DNA from: Mycolicibacterium chitae
GTDB taxonomy: Bacteria > Actinomycetota > Actinomycetes > Mycobacteriales > Mycobacteriaceae
Length of the DNA: 64,000 nucleotides
Assembly (NCBI RefSeq): GCF_900637205.1
Contig: NZ_LR134355.1
Span: forward strand, 3,906,001-3,970,000
Direction of reading: 5' to 3'
Position numbers and translations under genes: made by a program
Notes under the pieces: generated by a model
Databases searched by the model: none
What the model was told of the DNA's origin: nothing
What the model saw: the letters and a program-made list of their open reading frames with translations, nothing else
Shown: positions 60,064-64,000 of the stretch, in pieces
Layout of the letters: each line of letters begins with the position of its first letter
Position numbering within the stretch: the first letter of the stretch is position 1

Positions 60064-60975
60064 ATGGCCCGCAGTGAAGGCGACACCTGGGACCTGGCCT
60101 CGAGCGTGGGGGCCACCGCGACGTCGGTGGCGGCCTCGCGGGCGTTGGCCAGCCGGGGCCCCAACCCGCCCATCCACGACCCGTACGCGGCGGCGCTGGT
60201 GCGGGCCGTCGGCACCGACTACTTCGTCCGGGTGGCCGAGGGCGCGGTCGACTTCGACGAGGACCCGCTGTTCGACGGCGACACGATGCGGGCCCAGATC
60301 GTGGTCCGGACCCGCTACTTCGACGACTTCTTCGCCGAGGCCACCGCCGCGGGCATCCGCCAGGCCGTGATCCTGGCCTCGGGCCTGGACACCCGCGCCT
60401 ACCGGATGGACTGGCCGGCGGACACCGTGGTGTTCGAGATCGACCAGCCCGCCGTCATCGAGTTCAAGACCCGGGTGCTCGGCGACCTCGGCGCCGAACC
60501 GGCCGCCGACCGGCGCGCCGTCGCGGTGGACCTGCGCGAGGACTGGCCCGCCGTGCTGACCGCGGCCGGTTTCGACCCCGACGCCCCCACCGCCTGGATC
60601 GCCGAGGGTCTGCTGATCTACCTGCCGCCGGATGCGCAGGACCGGTTGCTGGACCACATCACCGCGCTCAGCGCCCCGGGCAGCCGGCTGGCCACCGAGC
60701 ACATGGACAGCCGCGCGTTCACCGGCGACTGGGCGCGCAAGCTGACCGAACGCGGCCAACGCCACGGCAGCAGCGTCGACCTGACCAAGCTGTTCTACTC
60801 GGGCGAACGCAACAGCGCCCGCGATTACCTGGCCGAACGCGGCTGGCAGATCAGCATTCGCACCACCGCGCAGGCCTACACTGCGCAGGGCTACGAGGCG
60901 CCCAAGGACGAGTTGTTGGCGATGATCGGCGACTCCGGTTATCTGAGCGCCGAACTGTCCGCGCGGCCGACCTGA
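60064..60975 (+). CDS. SAM-dependent methyltransferase (TIGR00027/PF04072), copy 2
   Basis: A 303-aa paralogue of the preceding gene, starting two bases after its stop. Same blocks: GDTWDLASSVGATATSVAASRA, VRTRYFDDFF, QAVILASGLDTRAYRM, EIDQPAVIEFK, AWIAEGLLIYLPPDAQDRLL. The C-terminal third (TEHMDSRAFTGDWARK, SSVDLTKLFYSGERN) differs most from the neighbours and probably shapes the acceptor site. Coupled translation is likely. Confidence 0.92.
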   Translation: MARSEGDTWDLASSVGATATSVAASRALASRGPNPPIHDPYAAALVRAVGTDYFVRVAEGAVDFDEDPLFDGDTMRAQIVVRTRYFDDFFAEATAAGIRQAVILASGLDTRAYRMDWPADTVVFEIDQPAVIEFKTRVLGDLGAEPAADRRAVAVDLREDWPAVLTAAGFDPDAPTAWIAEGLLIYLPPDAQDRLLDHITALSAPGSRLATEHMDSRAFTGDWARKLTERGQRHGSSVDLTKLFYSGERNSARDYLAERGWQISIRTTAQAYTAQGYEAPKDELLAMIGDSGYLSAELSARPT

Positions 60976-60986
60976 GGAGGGCAGCC

Positions 60987-61898
60987 ATGGCACGCACCGG
61001 TGACGACTCGTGGGATCTGGCCTCCAGCGTGGGCGCCACCGCGACCATGGTGGCCGCCGGACGGGCCATCGCCAGCCGCTCCCCCGACCCGCTGATCGAC
61101 GACCCGTTCGCCGCGCCGTTGGTGCGCGCCGTCGGCCTGGACTTCTTCACCCGGATGCTCGACGGCGACCTGGACCTCTCGCAGGTTCCGGACGCGTCCC
61201 CGGAGCGACTGCAGGCCATGATCGACGGGATGGCGGTGCGCACCAAGTTCTTCGACGACTACTTCACCGACGCCGCCGCCACCGGGGTGCGCCAGGCCGT
61301 CATCCTGGCCTCGGGCCTGGACGCCCGGGCCTACCGGCTGGCCTGGCCGAGCGGCACGGTGGTCTACGAGATCGACCAGCCCGCCGTAATCGAGTTCAAG
61401 TCCGGCACGCTGGCGGACATCGGCGCGACGCCGACGGCCGAACGCCGCACGGTGGGCATCGATCTGCGCGAGGACTGGCCGGCGGCGTTGCGCGCGGCCG
61501 GATTCGACCCCGCCGCACCCACCGCCTGGCTGGCCGAGGGTCTGCTGATCTACCTGCCGCCCGAGGCGCAGGACCGGTTGTTCGACCTGATCACCGCGCT
61601 GTCGGCGGCCGGCAGCACGGTGGCCACCGAATACGCCCCGGGCATCATGGATTTCAACGCCGAACAGGCGCGGGAACTCTCGGCGCCGCTGCGCGAACAC
61701 GGCCTCGACATCGACATGTCCGCGCTGGTGTACGCCGGCCGGCGCAGCCACGTGATGGACTATCTGGCCAGTCTGGGCTGGCAGGTCAGCGGTATCCCGC
61801 GCGACGACCTGTTCGCCCGGTTCCGCCGGCCCGTCCCCACCGCCGAGAGCGTCGACCCGCTCGGTGAGATCGTCTACGTCAGCGCCACCTTGAGCTAG
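60987..61898 (+). CDS. SAM-dependent methyltransferase (TIGR00027/PF04072), copy 3
   Basis: A 303-aa third copy, 11 bases downstream of the second and preceded by GAGGAGGG. It keeps GDDSWDLASSVGATATMVAAGRA, QAVILASGLDARAYRL, EIDQPAVIEFK and AWLAEGLLIYLPPEAQDRLF. It ends AESVDPLGEIVYVSATLS. The gene converges with an MFS transporter, 21 bases apart. Confidence 0.92.
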   Translation: MARTGDDSWDLASSVGATATMVAAGRAIASRSPDPLIDDPFAAPLVRAVGLDFFTRMLDGDLDLSQVPDASPERLQAMIDGMAVRTKFFDDYFTDAAATGVRQAVILASGLDARAYRLAWPSGTVVYEIDQPAVIEFKSGTLADIGATPTAERRTVGIDLREDWPAALRAAGFDPAAPTAWLAEGLLIYLPPEAQDRLFDLITALSAAGSTVATEYAPGIMDFNAEQARELSAPLREHGLDIDMSALVYAGRRSHVMDYLASLGWQVSGIPRDDLFARFRRPVPTAESVDPLGEIVYVSATLS

Positions 61899-61919
61899 AA
61901 CGCACCGCAGAGCTGACGT

Positions 61920-63302
61920 TCACCTCGCCCCGGCCACCGCGTACTCCAACTGATCGGGCGCCTCCGGAGTGCCCGGGGTCTCGGTGCCGCCGATCGGACA
62001 CCGAGCGGTCTCCGGCATTCCGACCAGTGCGATCGCGCCGATCACGCACGCGCCCATCATGTAGTACGCCGGCACCAGATTGTTGCCGGTGGCGTTGATC
62101 AACCAGTCGTTGACCGCCGGTGCGGTGCCTCCGAACAGCGACGTCGACACGTTGTAGGCGATCGCGAACCCGGCGAAGCGCACCTGGGTCGGGAACATCG
62201 CCGGGAATGTCGCCGAAATCGTGGCCAGCTGCGGCACATACAACAACCCGAGGATCGCAAGCCCGATCACCGCGCCCGCGACGCCGGTACTCATCAACAG
62301 GAACATCGGGATACCCATGACGAACAACCCGATCAGGGAGAACCACCACAGGGGTTTGCGGCCCACACGGTCGGACAACTGACCGGCGATCGGCAGGAAG
62401 ACCATCATGGCCAACATCCCGATGATCGGCGCCAGCAGCGACATCGTCTCCGACAGCCCGATGGTCGCGCCCAGATAGGTCGGCATGTAGGTCAGCAGCG
62501 TGTAGTTGACGACGTTGAGCGCCACCACCAAGCCGCCCAGGCGCAGGATCGGACCCCGGTACCGCACCAGCAGATCCTTGAACTCCTCCGTGATCCCCTT
62601 CTCGGTGCGGCCCTCGTCTTCCAACTCCTGGTAGATGGGCGTCTCCTCCAGCCGCGAACGCAGGTAGATGCCGATCAACCCCAGCGGTGCGGCGATCAGG
62701 AACGGCACTCGCCAGCCCCAGCTGTGCATCTGCTCGTCGTTGAGCATCAGCGACATGCCCAACATCATCAACGCACCCGTGGCGAACCCGGCCAGCGTGC
62801 CGAATTCCAGGAAGCTGCCCAGGAATCCGCGTCGCCGGGTGGGCGAGTACTCGGCCATGAACGTGGCCGCCCCGCCGTACTCGCCGCCGGTGGAGAAGCC
62901 CTGGATCATCCGCAAGAGCACCATCAGCAGCGGCGCCCAGAACCCGATCATGTCGTAGGTCGGGACGAGCCCCACGCACAGCGTGGCCCCCGACATCAAC
63001 AGAATGGTCACCGCCAGCACGGCTCGCCGTCCGATGCGGTCGCCGAGCGGTCCCCACACGAAACCGCCGAGCGGTCGAACCAGGAACGAGACGGCAAACG
63101 TCATCAGTGCCAATAGCGTGGCGCTCTGGGTGTCGCCGGGAAAGATCGCGACCGAGATGTAGCCCACGCCGTAGGCGTACAGACCGTAGTCGAACCACTC
63201 GGTGGCGTTGCCGATCGCCGAGGCGGCGATCGCGCGTTTCAGCACTCCGGGCGGTGGTTGCGGACCCTCGGCAGTCAACTCCTGCTGGTGTTCGCGCTCC
63301 AC
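61920..63302 (-). CDS. MFS transporter, metabolite:H+ symporter family (ProP/KgtP/ShiA-like)
   Basis: A 460-aa inner-membrane symporter with twelve predicted helices. It has the MHS-family start AIAASAIGNATEWFDYGLYAY, the loop 2-3 motif GPLGDRIGRRAVLAVTI, GFSTGGEYGGAATFMAEY and the second-half motif GQLSDRVGRKPLWW. The substrate is probably an organic acid, betaine or similar; it cannot be resolved further. GTG 63302 has GGAGGAG seven bases upstream. A TTG at 63341 opens the same frame earlier but lacks an RBS. It stands alone between the methyltransferases and sppA. Confidence 0.93.
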   Translation of the reverse strand: MEREHQQELTAEGPQPPPGVLKRAIAASAIGNATEWFDYGLYAYGVGYISVAIFPGDTQSATLLALMTFAVSFLVRPLGGFVWGPLGDRIGRRAVLAVTILLMSGATLCVGLVPTYDMIGFWAPLLMVLLRMIQGFSTGGEYGGAATFMAEYSPTRRRGFLGSFLEFGTLAGFATGALMMLGMSLMLNDEQMHSWGWRVPFLIAAPLGLIGIYLRSRLEETPIYQELEDEGRTEKGITEEFKDLLVRYRGPILRLGGLVVALNVVNYTLLTYMPTYLGATIGLSETMSLLAPIIGMLAMMVFLPIAGQLSDRVGRKPLWWFSLIGLFVMGIPMFLLMSTGVAGAVIGLAILGLLYVPQLATISATFPAMFPTQVRFAGFAIAYNVSTSLFGGTAPAVNDWLINATGNNLVPAYYMMGACVIGAIALVGMPETARCPIGGTETPGTPEAPDQLEYAVAGAR

Positions 63303-63408
63303 AGCGCTCCTCCTCGGCTCACCCGACAATGCCGGCTCCAACGCCTGATGTTAGGTACCCGCAGGTTCGCGCGGCAAACATTCGGGCATTCCGGGAGTGT
63401 CACGCAGC

Positions 63409-64000
63409 TCAGAAGCGGTGCTGCCCCAACCAGATCGCGTTGGCGCCGGTGAACTGCCGTTGCACCTGGTCAACGGCCTCGGTGACCGCCGTCATCAGCA
63501 TCGCGGGCACCGCCGCGGACAGCGCCGCGGCCGCGGGTACCGACGACGGTTTCGGCCGCAGCATGTCGCGCAGCGAAGACCCGGGATAGGCCACCACCCG
63601 GGCCTTGGCGTCCGGGTCGACCCCGGCGAGCACCTTGGCCCGGCACACCGCGGCGCGCAGCCCGCCGAGTTCGTCGACCAGCCCGCGCTCCAGCGCGTCG
63701 GCGCCGGTCCAGACCCGTCCCTGCGCGATGTCGTGGACCGCGTCGGTGGTCATCCCGCGGCCGTCGGCGACGCGCTCGACGAAGTCGGTGTAGAACAGGT
63801 CGACCTCGGCCTCCACGCGGGCCTGCTGCTCGGCGGTGAACGGCGCGTTGATCGACCAGGCGTCGGCGTTCTCGTTGGTGCGCACGCCGCCGTAGGCCAC
63901 GCCGAGGCGGTCCTTGAGGTGGCGCGCGATCAGCTTGCCGGTCACCACCCCGATGGACCCGGTGATGGTGCCGCCGTTGGCCACGATCGCGTCGGCCGCC
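63409..64000 (-). CDS. sppA: signal peptide peptidase SppA (S49), partial
   Basis: C-terminal 197 residues of an S49-family protease that degrades cleaved signal peptides at the membrane. The visible start AADAIVANGGTITGSIGVV is the block that follows the catalytic serine region in this family. The Lys in GKLIARHLK and WTGADALERGLVDELGGL are also typical. The C-terminus (about last 50 residues) has an amphipathic stretch. The remainder of the gene lies beyond the window. Position next to the methyltransferases and secY matches Rv0724. Confidence 0.9.
   Translation of the reverse strand, partial: AADAIVANGGTITGSIGVVTGKLIARHLKDRLGVAYGGVRTNENADAWSINAPFTAEQQARVEAEVDLFYTDFVERVADGRGMTTDAVHDIAQGRVWTGADALERGLVDELGGLRAAVCRAKVLAGVDPDAKARVVAYPGSSLRDMLRPKPSSVPAAAALSAAVPAMLMTAVTEAVDQVQRQFTGANAIWLGQHRF

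Overview
The window is high-GC DNA from a mycobacterium, most likely a non-tuberculous, Mycolicibacterium-like species. The evidence is an mce operon, an ESX-4 type VII secretion locus, three Rv3451/Rv3452-type cutinases, F420-dependent luciferase-like oxidoreductases, TIGR00027-type methyltransferases, GTG starts and 1-4 nt stop/start overlaps. Two blocks that are far apart in M. tuberculosis are neighbours here: one like Rv3439c-Rv3465 and one like Rv0753c-Rv0724. No tRNA, rRNA, CRISPR array, transposase or prophage was seen.

Layout. (1) 1-5241 is the 3' part of an mce operon (mceB partial to mceF), followed by a Cys-rich unknown gene and a carotenoid oxygenase (to 7402). A secreted DUF3298/MPT64-like protein and an F420 oxidoreductase follow. 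(2) 9373-13506 (minus) holds an EspC-like protein with a Pro/Ala/acidic partner, then glmM, rpsI and rplM. (3) 13789-19148 is an ethanolamine cassette (eutC, eutB, aldehyde dehydrogenase), a divergent TetR regulator and an alpha/beta hydrolase. (4) 19309-28434 is ESX-4: esxT, esxU, an Rv3446c-family gene, eccC4, eccD4, mycP4 and eccB4. (5) 28485-37592 is the least familiar region: a polyprenyl diphosphate synthase with a small unknown partner, divergent from a 670-aa protein of unknown family, a frameshifted cyclase/ATPase/TPR regulator and a phytoene-desaturase-like flavoprotein. (6) 37599-42648 has a saccharopine-dehydrogenase-like gene, a CGNR regulator, an EamA exporter and three cutinases. 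(7) 42652-47305 (minus) is the alpha operon: infA, rpmJ, rpsM, rpsK, rpsD, rpoA, rplQ, truA. (8) 47545-51228 carries a flotillin remnant, two F420 oxidoreductases, rmlB and rmlC. (9) 51437-55030 is a valine/propionate catabolic operon (mmsA, isobutyryl-CoA dehydrogenase, mmsB). (10) 54979-58838 (minus) has a small membrane protein, a MarR regulator, map, adk and secY. (11) 59144-64000 has three tandem methyltransferases, an MFS symporter and partial sppA.

How it fits together. The ancestral order secY-adk-map-infA-rpmJ-rpsM-rpsK-rpsD-rpoA-rplQ-truA-rplM-rpsI-glmM survives on the minus strand but is broken by two blocks of accessory genes. The blocks contain secretion, cell-envelope (rhamnose, cutinase, lipid import) and catabolic functions. 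The best candidate for an undescribed system is the isoprenoid/redox locus at 28485-37592. One of its genes, a cyclase-type regulator, carries two frame breaks that must be checked against reads.
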